Of a DNA stretch of 64,000 nucleotides, positions 20,901-35,684 are shown in pieces. Location: NCBI GenBank assembly GCA_032191485.1, contig JAVDOI010000009.1, positions 21,614,343 through 21,678,342 on the forward strand, given 5' to 3'. The stretch's first letter is position 1. The number at the start of each line of letters is the position of its first letter. A model generated the notes under the pieces. It had not been told where the DNA came from. It saw only the letters and a list, made by a program, of their open reading frames with translations, and ran no database searches. The translations under genes and the position numbers were made by a program. This DNA comes from Leptoclinus maculatus (taxonomy: Eukaryota; Chordata; Actinopteri; Perciformes; Stichaeidae).

Positions 20901-23900
20901 GATACGGATAGAGATTAGGTTCGGGTCGGCCCTGAGGTTGGACCCACGACCTGAACGTGCTGGTGTGAGCAGCCGGGGCGGCATTCAGGAGCGAGCAACA
21001 ATTCTGCACCGAAGACAGAAATACAGCCGGTAGAGCTGATGTGCTAAACCACAGTAAACTGAAAACAGTGTCTCCTACTGGCAACTTGACACGTGAATAT
21101 TGGATTATTTTCTCCTGATTGTTAGCGTTTGAGCACCTGTATGCATTTGCATCTGAACGTTATTTGGAGAAATTGTTTTCTAGGAAATACGCTTATTTGT
21201 CAGTTTGAGTTCGACGAGAGGATCGATACCAAATCTTAAGACTGTAGATACAGAGCTGGAGCCAGGAGGCAATTATCTTATCTTGGCGGGGGAGAAACAG
21301 CTATCCTTGCTCTCCTCAAAAATGCAGCTACTAGAACTAAAGTTAACTAATTAAGACGTTTTATCTAATTTATCTAATACACACGTGAAGAGAGTTGAGT
21401 GGAGAGACTCTCGAGCAAACACAACAGCCTGCAGGTGATGAGTTTAACTTTGGAGAGAGCCAGGCTAGCTGTTTCCCCATGGTGAATTTGTTTTGTGTGT
21501 TTGTTTTTAATGTGTGTTTCCGAGGTGTCGGGGATTACTAGTGCAGCCCAGTGATATGTGGCGTGGTCAGTGAGTTGTGTGAGGGTACTCAGGGTTAACA
21601 AATGAGAAGCCTTGGAATTCTTCCTGGTCCAGGTTGGATATAAGCTCCTGATCTGGGGGGGTCAGCTCGGGGGGGTGGCGCGTGAAAAAGCGATCAAAGT
21701 TCTCTGCATCACGCCCACACTGCCGTGGAGAGGAAAGGAGAGGAGAGAGAGATGGGGGGGGTGGAGGGGGAGGTGGAGTGAGTTTGATGAAGGATGTGAA
21801 GAAATAAAGGACAACAACAAACGACAAAGAGAAAAAAGAGAAATACAACTAAAACATGGCATCAACCAATCAAATCACTCACAGCCGAAACTGTGGATTT
21901 CCATTGGTCCGCATGTGAGCCGGTGACATCTCAGCTTTCTCATTGGTGATTACACTCACAAATCTCATTTGTCAAGGTAGTGACCAATGGCAGGTGATGG
22001 TTGGGTTCAGGGGATGAGCGATGTAATCTATAACTTACCTTCACTAAGTGTGTTATTCCCTTCCTTACTGGGACTCATTTCTTAGGTAATCAGTAAAGTT
22101 CAGACAATATTCAACAGTCGAAAAGAGTAAGTGTGTGTAATATACTCACAGCTTTAGGTTTGAAAGGCGGCTGGACCTCTTTATTCTCCAGTTTTTCCCA
22201 GTCTATGTAACGGAAGAAGGCGTGCTCTTTGATGTCTCTCTCCCCCTCTGGACCGCAGCCCAGACGCTTACCTGGGTGCTTGGTCATCAGCTGGAATCAC
22301 ACACAGACACACAAGGTGAGAAGAGTTTGGACATGCGTGTGTGTGTGTGTGTGTGTGTGTTTGTCTGCTTATACAATGTCCAAACTGATCCCCCCCCCTT
22401 CACTGCATGAAGCTGTATTACGGGTGTAAAGAAGCAGGTAAACTCCATTAGGGCTGAACTATACATTTTATTTGTTTGTGTTAAACGTTGTGTAAAGCCT
22501 TTTGTGGATGTATGAAGTCTGATAAATTGCCTCAATTGATGTCAAGACTGCAAGTTTGAAAATGAAAAACAATCTGGAAATGTGAGAAAGAAGTGAGCGC
22601 ACCAGACCTCTGCAGCCCGCTCCTCATCTCTACAAGGCTACACACCAAATCTACGACTGTCGGCGGTCGAGTAGCATTATGGGTAATGTAGGCACCAGGG
22701 TTTCACAAGAAAGAAGAATGCATGGAGTAAAAAAAAAGACAATATCTCTGGTACCACTGCATGAAGTCCTCTTCCAGTAGTTTAAATCCCTCAACCACAA
22801 GGACACCCCAATATCATGAACTGTTGATCTGTAAACGTATAACGTTTACAAAACAATCTGCATGTGCAGACAAAAAGATGAAGCATTCTTTAAATGATTG
22901 TTCTTTTATTTAACTTGACTGATTATTCAGAAATTTTAAACCCACCATTAAAAAGCACTGTTAAGAAAACATACCGCATAGGGCGACTGTGGCTAAGTGG
23001 AGAGCAGATTCAAGAGAGCCTTCAATCAGAGGTTCGGCAGTTCGATCCCCGGCTCCGGCTCGATGTGTCACTTAACCCCAAAATTGCTCCCGTAGCTGTG
23101 CTTACGGTGTATATGATAGAATCTGAATTGTAAGTCGCTTTGGATAAAAGCGTCTGCTAAATGACTGTAATGTAATACAGAGGTTTATGTGCTTCACCAA
23201 AATGTTGACAAGTAACAAGATGAAACTGAAACGTATACGGTGTTTCCTCTATTATCTGGCACTCACAGCTATTATTAGGGCTTGTGGAGAATGATAAGTA
23301 GCTGTAGCTGCACTGTTGAAGGTATTCTTACACATTTTCACTCTAAACTAATAGCCCATAACATGTCGTACTACACCAGCGTTCCGAGTGGATATCGAGA
23401 GGGTTTATGGGGGCGCATTAGGTGTCTCTGTAGTGAAGGTGGCGCGAGATTCGTGTGCCAGAAATATGGCGTCACAGCGCCCTGCAAGTCGTGCGTGAAG
23501 GCTCCGCAAGCGGTTGTGACGGTTGGTCGTGCACCTCTGAATTTTTGTAACTGGGCGCTCGCTGCGCACGCGCTCTAAGGTGTTCAAAATACATATTTAC
23601 AAAAGTACATATTTAGCCAGCCAAATCAAATTGTTTACATGATATTCAACCTTAATTTCTTTAATTTGCATTTAATGCTAATTAAACAGACAAAGTAGTA
23701 AAGTAGACGTTTCGGAAAAAATACTGCAACAAACAGCATGTTGAGCGTAAACGCCTTTGTGCGTGCTTGTAGATTGCGTGCCATATGAGGAGGCTCCTGT
23801 GAGTCGAGACAAAGCTAATGTGGATGTGCATTTGAGCATGCGGCCTCACCCCCTTGCAGATAGCAACAGCTTCTTTGGACATGGATTTAGGGTAAGAGAC

Positions 23901-24376
23901 GTGATGCTCCATGATCGACTGGAACAGCTCATCTTCATCTTCCCCGTCAAAAGGCGGCTGGATGGGCACAAATATACTTCATCATTTTTTTATTTAATTT
24001 TTTGCCACAATTGTTCTCAATTAAAACAGTAACGACAGTGATTAAATACAAACCTGTCCAGCAAGCATTTCATAGAGCAGTACTCCAAAGGCCCACCAGT
24101 CTACCGACTTTCCATAAGGCTGATAAGCTATGATCTATAAGACACAACGGTGGAGTCGTGAGTCTCATTCAGGGGTTTAAAAAAAAAGCAATAAAAAGAA
24201 GCATCAACCATCTATCTAACAGCACGTTAACACACCTCTGGAGCGATGTAATCTGGTGTTCCACAAAAGGTTTTTGTGGTAGTTCCATCGTACATGTTCT
24301 CTTTGCACATGCCAAAGTCGGCTATCTTTATATGGCCTTCAGCATCCAGCATCACGTTGTCCAGCTTCAGATCCCT

Positions 24377-24443
<67 letters not shown>

Positions 24444-25316
24444 ATTATTCACACCTGTATTCTCCAATGATTGTAAACTGCACACAACTACAAAAGACTC
24501 GAGCTGATTCACAAACTGACTCACCGGTACACGATGCCTTTGGAGTGAAGGAAGAAAAGTCCAATGGCAATCTCTGCAGCATAGAACCTAAAATACAAAC
24601 AAACACCAGTTTCTAACCATATGTGTGTCTGCTTGACATGGATAAACAGTATGTTGTGTGAGGATATAAATAAAAGGCAACTTTTTCACTTAGGATGCCA
24701 AAATTGCACAATCATTTTCTGTTTTCATGAATGGACCGACGCCTGCAAGCTAGTTCAGTCAGGCAACCCGAGCTGCAGTGATGCATATTCACGTCATGTG
24801 TCTCACTCTGCATATCATCTACCAAACACACTCTCCCGTCTATTCAGGCAGCAAAAACATTTCGATCTCTCCCTCTGCCTCGTCAATCTCCGCCCCACCA
24901 ACACACCAGCATCCTCCGGCTAGCTGGGGGAATATATCCAATATATTTAATCAGCTCATGTAATGATATCTGCATGATGAGTCATGAGGACAGAGTCTAG
25001 ATGCCAAACTAACTACAGTATGTTTATTCATAACACTGTCTTTACTGTACAAATGAGATCTAAAGTGTGTATTCATGTCATACCTCCAGCTGTATATTAT
25101 CTATATATTGTCTTACTATTACTTACTTGTACCTCTACTTGCACTATATATGTTAAATATATAAGTATTTCATACTGTAACTGCTGTACATGTTCATACT
25201 GTGTATATATATATACTCTAACTCTGAAACAACAATGTGCAACTCTGTGCAATGACAATAAAGTTGAATCTACCAAAAAGGTGCTGAAATCATTTGACAA
25301 ATACGTATGTTTGAAT

Positions 25317-25362
<46 letters not shown>

Positions 25363-27601
25363 GTATTATATTTCTCACTTATTTTATTGTATTGAAGTTG
25401 TATAATGTAATTTCTCTTTCATAGTAATAATCTAGTGGATTATTTTATGAAATTGTTATCTTTTTAATGTCTTACACTTTTTAAATTGCTGAATTGCTTT
25501 GGTCTTATCTTTTGATTGATTCATTAGTACATCTTTCAACATTTCAGGATCAACCCAAAGGGTTCAGACATCAACTGATGAAGAAGAGCAGAGCACAGTA
25601 TAATGAAGGGACAAATTAATTAGACATAAGAATAGAAGAGGAGGAGCACAACAAGCTCTGAGCAAGAAAATACAAGAAAGTGTTTTGCACGAACACTCAC
25701 ACAGCATGAGGCTCCTTGAACTTGCCGACTTGTTGGATCTGGTACATAAGGTCTCCTCCATTTATATACTCCATGACAAAATACAATCGGTCCTGGGAGA
25801 CAAAGAAGAAGAGGAGAACAATTCATAAATGTGACAAACCGTGTTACAAGTGTTGCCATGTTTCTTTATGTTCTCGTCTTTGTCATCTTGTGCCTCCATA
25901 CCATGGTTTGGAAACAGGAGTGCAGCTGAGTGAGGAAAGGTGGTTTTCCAGCCAGAGCGAGGACTCTTTTCTCCACCATGGTGCACTCCACGTCGTCGTC
26001 CTGGATCACCACGTCCTTCTTCAGGATTTTGACGGCGTACAACTCATCGGTGCCCTTCCTCTCAGCCAGCATCACCTGGAAGGGAGTCAACAAAGAGGAA
26101 ACAAATCAGCTTCACGGCGATTTAATCTGGTTGTCCCGCCACTGGCTACCATGTCTAATGTGCATCACCTTGCCAAAGCTGCCCTTGCCCAAAACCATGA
26201 TGAAGTTGAAGTCCGAGAGCTTGACCCGGTCCTGATTGCCATTGCTGTCATACTTGCACACCGAGGAGGAAGAAGAGTCTGTGGGCTTCCCCGGCCCCAC
26301 CCTCGCCCTCTGGAGAGAGAAGATATGACGGGAAAGGAACGAGATTACAAGAGAAGAAGAGAAAGGTCTCACAAGGACAGCACAAATTGAACCTGTTGTC
26401 ATTTTGTGTCTCCGTTTCTCACCTCAAACTTTTGTCGTAGCTCCTCGTTGCCGTCTTCTCCATCTGGCTGGACGGGAACATTAAAGTATTCTCCTTCCTC
26501 CTGAGAAAGCATCTTAAACCTAAACCCCAGAGTGAAAACACAACGTCCAGGATTATCACTGGACTATGACAATAAAGCCCATAAATATCCACACCCCTGT
26601 TCCCTCCGCCTTTGCTATTTGTGTCTACACCTGTGTTATTTTCCCAATTATCCACCGTATCTTGACATCTCACCATCCATCTACCCCTTGTTTCTGAAGC
26701 TCCGAGATCCCAAAGGACAGGGATCCCATGAAGTCGTTCCTGCTGGTCAAATCCCAGTCCCAGATCTCCACTGACAGTCGGCGGTCCTTGTCGGTTTCTT
26801 TTAGGATGCTAAGGAAATGAGATGAAGGGTGTTCTTAAAATAGGTAAATAATGAAAACCGCGTCCACAATTTGATTTCAAAGACACATTCTCTATTTGAA
26901 CTGGTTAACACCTCAGCAAGTGACAGCTTTTCATGCCTGTGCCGTTCCTAGCAGCCACACAGCAACCCAGAATAGCTTGAATAACAACAAGCAACAACAG
27001 GAAAAAGAATGGGGACAGGGTCACTCGCATGAGCTCCGGTTAGATTTGTACTTTAGTGACCGAAAACGGGGCCAATAGAGTAACTTGAAACCAAAGTGCA
27101 TATTGCAACAATGCCAAAAATACATTTGCTGAAGCCTGAAAACTCATGGAACACAATGACTCACAAAGTGAAGGTCTCATTCCAGATGGGGTTGAGGCAA
27201 CATTTGATGGTCTTGGTCTTCTGCTTGCTCTCACTCTTGGGATCTGGGATCAGCTTGAGCTTGACGTAGGGGTCTGACAGGCCGTTGGGATCCATGGGGA
27301 CCAGGTTCCTGGCCTCTTTGACTGCGAGGGGTTGAGGAGGACACGGTTACAAAAAAAAGTGTCAGAAAACCATCTGAAGATAAGACACACTTTGAGACAG
27401 TTTAGTGTGAGTCCTGCCCTAAATAACTCTTTGACAACATTCAACAACAGTTTAGTTTCTGTTCCATAATCAATTCACAGCCGTCTGAGAGAGAGAGAGC
27501 TGGAGAGAGTGGATGCATGTTCCAGTGGCGATATGGGTCAATCGTTGGACCATTGATCGACTAATGGACTTTCCAGTTTTAGTCCTAGGCTGATAGAACT
27601 T

Positions 27602-27668
<67 letters not shown>

Positions 27669-29876
27669 AGAATGAAGAGACAGAGAGCACTCACTGGTGA
27701 CGGTGAGAGTGTCGTCAGCGATCTGGGCAGAGATTTGGATGCGTCCTCTCCTCTCGGTGTGATCTGTCCCACACAGGCTCGGGACGTTGGCCACACATCG
27801 CTTGTGGATGTTCATCATACAGTCTGAACACAGACACACAAGTTAGTTTCATCTATGTCGCCCAAAATCCCAAAAAGTACAACGTATGACCCTCCTTAAA
27901 CCTTTTAACTCAGTACCACAATGCTTTCGGTACTTTATCATCAGATTAAAGACTTTTCAGATCTAGTGTTGTGTCCGGTAGGGATGGGACGATGTACTAA
28001 CTTATGATTTATGATTATCTTATTTAAGATTGTTTGTTTGTCCATTTTATCTGAGATGGTTTTACATCAATTTGTTTTGAGTAGTTATACAGGCAAACAT
28101 AAAAAAACAGATAATAGTTTATCTCTTAATAGTGAGCACTTTTTTAAAACGCCCAAACCTTCTTTGTAATTTCTCCGTCTGTCCACTAGATGTCAGCCTG
28201 CTCTGACGTACAAAGCTCCACATTTTATGTTTTCCATCCCATGATAAAGACCTTTCTTATGATAACTTCTTCTGATGAGTTTCATCTTAAATCTCCACGA
28301 GGCAGTGCACTAAACACATTTATTTATGTAACTTCCACATTTCTGTCTGCCTCCACTCAGCTGCACTGTCCATTAACACTTTATAGAGGGATGACCCAGA
28401 AAAAACAAGTTGTTGATGTGGCAGAACATCTCATCTCATCATGGTAGCAGATCTAAAATACATAAATCCCTCGCCTGTGTATTAATATTATTTAGGTCCC
28501 TCCAGTTTAAAGCGAGCAGACAGAGAGTTGGGAGGGACTTGATCCGAGTCAGACTACTCTCTTTAGTTTTGAGGGACAAGTGAGGAGACCACTGTGACTT
28601 CCTGCAGCTCAGAAACTTAAATGATGAAATATCGATACTTCACAGAGGAAGGTCCTTATTGCTTTGCGACTTTTGTCAGCCATCAAGTGTCACATTGTTC
28701 ACGTGGATTAATATACAACCTCTATGTGAACTGTGTTGTACAAGCTACCGCAGTATTTTCAGCACCAACACTTTAACACCAACCTTCTTCCTTTTCCTTT
28801 TTGAGTACATCTGGTGACTAAATATAAATGTGTGAAAACCGCTTCAAAGTCCATCAGACGCTGCGTAATGCTCACAGGTCCAATGAGGAACTGTCTGCTG
28901 ACTAAATAATGTTGGTGATCGCACAGCAGAGATGTAGCCTACTTCCTGTTTGTGTCAACAGGCAAATTGTCAGCAATAAATAGGACACAACAGCAAGGAC
29001 GTAAAAAACCATTCACTCGTATGAGAAGCTGATAATCTCTCTCACAACGGTCGGTCATTAAGCTGATAACATTGATCTAACTGAGTCATTGTGACTCATG
29101 AGCAGGTCAAATATAGTAAATGATGTCTGCAATGTAAATTCAGATAATGTGTTTTTTAACTTCAGTCCACAATCACACATATCACCAGCAGTGTGTGGAT
29201 TATGAATGCTACAAAGTAAAACAGTATGAATTGGAATGACAGAAATATAAAACTTCAGCCCCGATGCTGCAGAATTAAGAGTCTGGAGCTGAACCCAGCA
29301 GGGATTTAGTCTCCATCTGTGGACTGTATGAGGAAGCCGGGGGAACCCGGAGAGAACCCCCCGACAACACAGGAAGGACAGGTGACAGCGCTAATCACCA
29401 CACTACAGAGACACGTTAACAACACAGTGTATATTGATGTTTGGATCCGCTGTTAAAAAGAAGCAAAAAGACAAATGTGCAAAACTGATTTCATTGTCTC
29501 TTGACTATAAGCCTTTACATGTATAAACGAGTATATTAAAGTTGTACATCTATAGAAGTTTGTCAATATGTGAAAGAGTTCAAATGAACCGTCTTCAAAG
29601 TGAATCGTTTGAAATGTATACATTTATGCAGCGAGCCACAAAAGGTCAATAAAGCAGGTCAATTCACAATGTCTGCTTCCAGCCTCAAAAGCACAAGTTC
29701 ATTTGTGCCACATGCTCAAAGTGTGATCACTGTAGATCATTAAATAAACAGTTTCATTTTTAATTAATAAATAAATAGGACTATAAAAATAAATCTTTTA
29801 AATAATTGACTCATTTATATATTTATTTTCACATTTATGGAACAATTACTGCCAAATGTATTTATTTCAGGATCTA

Positions 29877-29953
<77 letters not shown>

Positions 29954-31814
29954 TGTGTACGTACGGTCACATTTCATGCCCTGGTGTATTAGCCCGTAGA
30001 GGAGGGAGCCACAGTGGTCACAGAAGGTCGGGCTGGAGTAAGTGTGGACCTTAAATTTGTGTTTACTACGAGGATCCTGCAGAGGCACAAACACAGAGAG
30101 GAGAGAGAGAGAACAGAGAGTCACTTGAATTCAGTATTTAAAGTAATCCAGGTCGCTTTGTGTCGCTGTGCTACGACTCCATTAAAAGATTTAAATCCGT
30201 TCAGTTGTTCCCAGTAGTCCTGTAAGCGGTATTTAAAGGGTCGGTTCACCCGAATTACAAAATGTTCTCACTTACCTCGAGTGGTTTCTAACGATGCCGA
30301 TAGTTTAGCACGTTTTGAGATATGCTATATGGCCAAAAGTATGTGGACACCAGAAAGTTTCAGCTGTATGTGAGCATCTAACTCCTTAACCAGGAGAATG
30401 ATTATGAAACTATGACAACAATAATACAATTCACATTTTTTTAACCTGGCTGCAGGAACTTGCTCTCATTCAGCTAGAAGTGCATTAGTGTGTCCACTGA
30501 TGTTGGGTGATAAGGCTGAGAACTGTTTGTGCTTTCTGAACCTGGATTATTGCCACATTGAAATAAAAAAGTGTCTCCCAAAACTGTTTTTATAAAGTTG
30601 GAATATCACAGTATTTTGCATCATTATGACTGCCTAGAGTCCCTTCTGAGACCAAAAGGTGTACACTTTTGACCATTTAGTGCATCTGTGGTGAACCGTT
30701 CCTTTAAATCTCGCCTCCGCTACGACAGAGAGCCAAAGCAAAATGATTGAGATGAGGTAATGCAGCTCTGATTGAGTGAGTTTGGAGGATGCTTAAAAAT
30801 AGGTAACAACGAAACAGCTTTGGTGATATAACAAAAACAAAGAAAGACAGAGGAGTTAGAGATTAATAAACATCAGTTATGACTTCAAAATCAATGCTGA
30901 CTCACAAATATGTGTGTGTGTGTGCGTGCATGCATCATTGTGAACACAGTAAATGAGTGATGTTGGCTCATTAACCTGAGGCAGCCAGGCGGCACATTCT
31001 CTCTTTACCGGCATTTCTCAATGTGATTTTGGGCTGACAGCTCAGCAGGAGGACAAGGGGTCTGTACGTGTGTGTGTGTGTGTGTGTGGGTGTGTGTGTG
31101 TGTGTACATCCAAGTAGTTCCTGTATTTGCAGCTGGATGAACACACACCAAAAAGCCAGTGCTGACCTTGCTAATGTTATTAATAAACATCACTCACCAG
31201 CGAAACAATCACTAACCGTGTGTTTAACATCTAACTTGAACAGCAGCAGTCTGCTTCACGTTGTCTGTACTTACATCGGAGGCAGGTCCCTTGTCGGCCC
31301 CCGGACAGGAAAAGGTGACAAATTCATGACAGCGCTTATGGACCACAAAACAGCACACTGGTGGAGGGAGAGGGGAGGGGAAAAGAAAAGCAAATGTCAG
31401 ACTGAGGCTTCCTTACAACGCCAAATAAGGCCACACAACAGCCACAAAGAGATGAATCAATATGTCAATTATATGGCATTAGTCACTGCACAATAGGCCA
31501 CTCATATTTCAGCAGTTCCCATTTGTTTCTTCCGTGCTTGCCGCCAGCTATATTTAGTTTTATTGCTTCAGTTTGAGATGATTTTAAATTGAACCACAGC
31601 ATGGTGGGACATTTCGTAATCGCGCCCCATAACATTAAAGCTGCGACAGGAAACAGAGACAGCAGGCTCCACACACACCAGGTGACTGCATGTTTCCGCT
31701 CGCTGCTCAAAGTTGTGTTAAAATAAATAAATATCCTGCATACTCTCATTTTATAAGGACACTGAATAGACTCCTGCTTAAGATCTTTGGATGACTCGCT
31801 GGCAGTTTAGACAG

Positions 31815-31870
<56 letters not shown>

Positions 31871-32876
31871 GATACTTTAGGCAAGTCTTCTTTTCTCTAA
31901 TACTCTGTGGGACAAAGTTTAGTATTTTTCCAACCGGAGTATTACTATCAGAATACTTCTTACACCAATGAACGGGTGTTTTTAAAACGTCCAGGGCTGC
32001 ATTCTTCTTCTTCATTTCATAGCTGAAGCATCAGACTTCTTGCTTGCATCATTGTTCACAGTAAATTGGGTGATAAAAGCTCAGACAGGCAACAAACCAA
32101 ATCTTGTCTCGAGAAAGATCTTAAATTTGGGTTTCACTTTGAGCATTTTAAAGACAAACCCGATAACTTTGTTATCAAGTAAACTCAGATGAGTTTTGTG
32201 GTTTTCAGGTGTTTTAAATGGAAAACACGATCAACATGTGGCTGTCAGATGGCTCCGCGTGTAAAATAAAACCCCGTTGAACGCTGAGACACTGCAGACA
32301 AAAGAGATCCAAAACGCTATAAGGTACAAAAATGTTGACAGGAGTTGAGTAGGAGAGACGGACAAGCTGGTCTGATCCATCGCTGTGAATCGGCTGCAAC
32401 TAACAAATGTCCATCACAAAAGCCAAACAAAGCCCAAGCTGACACATTGAAGTAGCTCGTTTTGTCCCAAAAACCAACGAGATTTAGTTTACTGGAGAAA
32501 ACCAGCAAAATATTCACATTTGAAAAGCAAGAATCATTGAATGTTCACTGACTCAACTAAATGATTATCAAATCATGTGGATCGGCTACTTTATTAAACA
32601 ACAACTTATTTAAACTTGAACGTAGTGTATAAGGTTGGAAGCCGTTCCTCATAATTAAGAGGCACAATGTAAAGAAAAAAAGGCATCAATAATTATATTA
32701 TACACTACTTGTAATAAAGTGGAACGTTTGAATTGTGTACAACAGATCATTTAACTACAAATAAATAAGACGATATCAGTTTACGTGTGCAGAAATAGTT
32801 CCAAACTATATGTATGCTGCTGTATTTAGAGAGAGCGAGAGAGATCGAGATCGAGATAGAGATAGAGATAGAGATA

Positions 32877-32926
<50 letters not shown>

Positions 32927-33794
32927 TCGAGATAGAGATAGAGATAGAGATAGAGAGCGAGAGAGATCGAGAGCGAGAGAGATCGAGAGCGAGAGAGATC
33001 GAGATCGAGATAGAGAGCGAGAGCGAGAGAGATCGAGATCGAGATCGAGAGACACTTTATTAATCCCGCAAGGGGACATTTATTCGCTAGAGCAGCAATT
33101 ATGGTACAGGTCAAATAAAATACAGAGTAAAAATATAAAATATCAAATGCACATCAGCCACTATTTTGATAATCCCTTAAATTACTTATCAAAACTACAG
33201 CTTTTCTCTCTTTTATTCGTTTGTAAATTAAATAGTTTGGGCTCTGGGACTGTTAGTTGGACAAAACAAGCAATTTGAAGACATAATTTGGGGCATTTTT
33301 CAAAACATTCTGACATTTTAGCGCCAAAACGATTCATTGAGAATATGATCTGCAGATTAACAGCTGATGAAAACGATTGTAGTTGCAGCCCTGATAAAAA
33401 CTGAGCAGTACTAATGAGTATTTAGCCCTCAGTAGGTTTGTTTGAGCAGAGCTGCTACCGATCCATCACACATCCAGCTTAAATCAGACCATGAGTCAGT
33501 AAAGCCTCTAAACTGTGCACACAGTGGGTCAGATGGAAATAAAGTACAATCCTTCCCTTTAAATTTTGATCAGTCACTCGCTGCAGAATGAAGACGTGAA
33601 CATGACCAACACCAGAAGTCCATTTAGATAAATAGGGCAGATCAGTCTTCAGCCTCACATCACTGCTGTACTTTTACAGAAAAAGCGCACTGCTGATTTA
33701 AACCACTTTACTATGACATGCAGCATCGACTAAAAATAGAATTAAGACATCATTATGAAAATACACATGATGCAACAACAGCCAGAACAAAACA

Positions 33795-33832
<38 letters not shown>

Positions 33833-35593
33833 GTGACATTTAGCTCTGGTTTGATCTTAATTATTCACATTGTCATTACATTTTCATGAGGCACCGCGAC
33901 ACTTTCCGCAGCTTTCTAGCAGTTAAGCAACAGAGTGCTCCTGTTTGTCCATGCATCTGTGTTCGTCTGTGCAGGAGAGAGGGTGGCTCACATCACTGAA
34001 CACCTGGACCGACGGTACATGTTTTTGGTTGGTGCAGTTTTAACTCTAACAACAGATACGCCAGTAACTGACGGTGTGACATTGAACACTGTCCATCTGC
34101 AGCGCAGGAACAGACACACAGAGTGACTGACAATACAAAGGGGAACGCAAAGAGAAGAAGAAAACAACGAGAGGAAAAGAAAGAAGAAGAAATAAAGTCA
34201 AACGGAGAGACGTGTGTGTGCGTGTGTGTGTGTGTGTGGGCAGGAAGGGATGGGGGCACAGCTGGGTTTGAGGCGATGTGAGGGGGTGGAGGATTCATTT
34301 GTGTGTCAGAAACACTGAAGTGGAGCCACAGAAAACACAGCAAAGGATCGCAGTCGCACTAGAGCTTTTTGTTCATAAATCTGCTCCGTCACTTAAACAA
34401 ACACACAAACACACACACACACACACACACACACTGCTGAGAGACAGGCCTAGTGACCTGCCGAGGAGGTCTTTGCTCTGTTGCCTAGCAACCAGGCTGA
34501 GCCCTACAGTCGGGTCTACACACACACGACGCCTCGGTTTTATCTGAACGACGGCGATAACGGGAAACTCAGAGCCGCTCCAAAAAAAAAAAAAGACTCC
34601 TGCGATGGACTGCCAGGATGACAGCGGGCCGACAGTTTCACATCAACATGACCATCAGGAAGTTTCCTCCATCTTGGATGATTACGAGTCCACAAACGGA
34701 GACACTTGAAAGCATCATTCGGGCTTCAGCTGGCCGGAATAAACTGAACCACAGATAAGACCCCCGCTACTGAACAGACTCTTCCAATTTAATATTGTTT
34801 ATTACTAAAAAAGGACGACAAAAAGGGTCTTAGGAGATCCATGAGAAATGCTCGTTTAGGATCCAAACATTGTGTGTTTGATTGACAACTGATCACTGAG
34901 ATACAATGTCACAAACCTGGGCTGGTTTTACTGAAGCTTAAAATAAATGAACAGTGTTTTTGGTGGTGCAAAAGAAACTAGAGCTACCGGCTCTCTGTTG
35001 TATGCCAACAATCATTCATGTTGCAGTTTACATCCACGTCTGTCATTTCATCATTTTATCCTATTCGTCATCTGTGTAAAATTGTCATGAATGCCATTTG
35101 AATTCTTGAGATAAACCGTTTTTTTTTGTGAAATCATAGTGACCTTTAAGTTAATCGCGTCATTCGCGCCGCCGGTCTCGCCGGAGACCATTTGTGTTAA
35201 TTCGCGTGAATCGCGCTAGACGCGCCGGACAGGGGGCGTGGCTTATCGCCCTGGAAGCCGTTCAACTATCCGTCATCAACCATGGAAAAAATAACCTCTA
35301 TTTCTGCTTAGTACGTGTTGTGGAAGTCCCAGATATCACGGGAAACTAAACGCCATCATGTCTGGGTTCATAACATCATCCGGAGGAGCTCCGTGAATTG
35401 TATCGAGCTGTATTCACTGTGTCTAGCAAGCCACACGTCGGCTGGTTTACTACAGCTGTATGAACACAAAATAAACTGATTTGGTTGTGATTTAACGGCA
35501 ATAAACCGACAAAAAGGGACTCCAAAATAACTACGTAATGATGCCGATTTGTAAAAAGTCTGAATTAATGTTTAGTTAGTTCTCTCCGCAAGG

Positions 35594-35684
<91 letters not shown>

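Larger units (their letters stand above)
17923..21566 (-). other. region between the two prkcb terminal exons
   Basis: Holds the betaII 3' UTR (extent unknown) and intron sequence before the betaI exon. A short hAT-type element sits at 18131-18446, and fragments of the GCTAGCTGTTTCCCC repeat family near 19680-19860 and 21178-21480. No other exon seen. Confidence 0.65.

Noticed and set aside
23282..23578. GC-rich plus-strand open frame in prkcb intron 15
   Set aside because: No splice or homology support; more likely part of a decayed CpG-rich mobile element, but no ends or motif could be established.
24158..24616. 152-residue plus-strand open frame with poly-His/Thr
   Set aside because: Runs through the CA microsatellite and antisense to prkcb exons 12-13.
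25716..26390. 224-residue plus-strand open frame
   Set aside because: Antisense shadow of prkcb exons 9-11; Arg/His/Val-rich translation is typical of reverse complement of coding DNA.
32747..33278. Long Ser/Arg/Leu or Glu/Arg/Asp open frames on both strands
   Set aside because: All frames are open because the DNA is a GA/GATC low-complexity tract; not an RS-domain gene.
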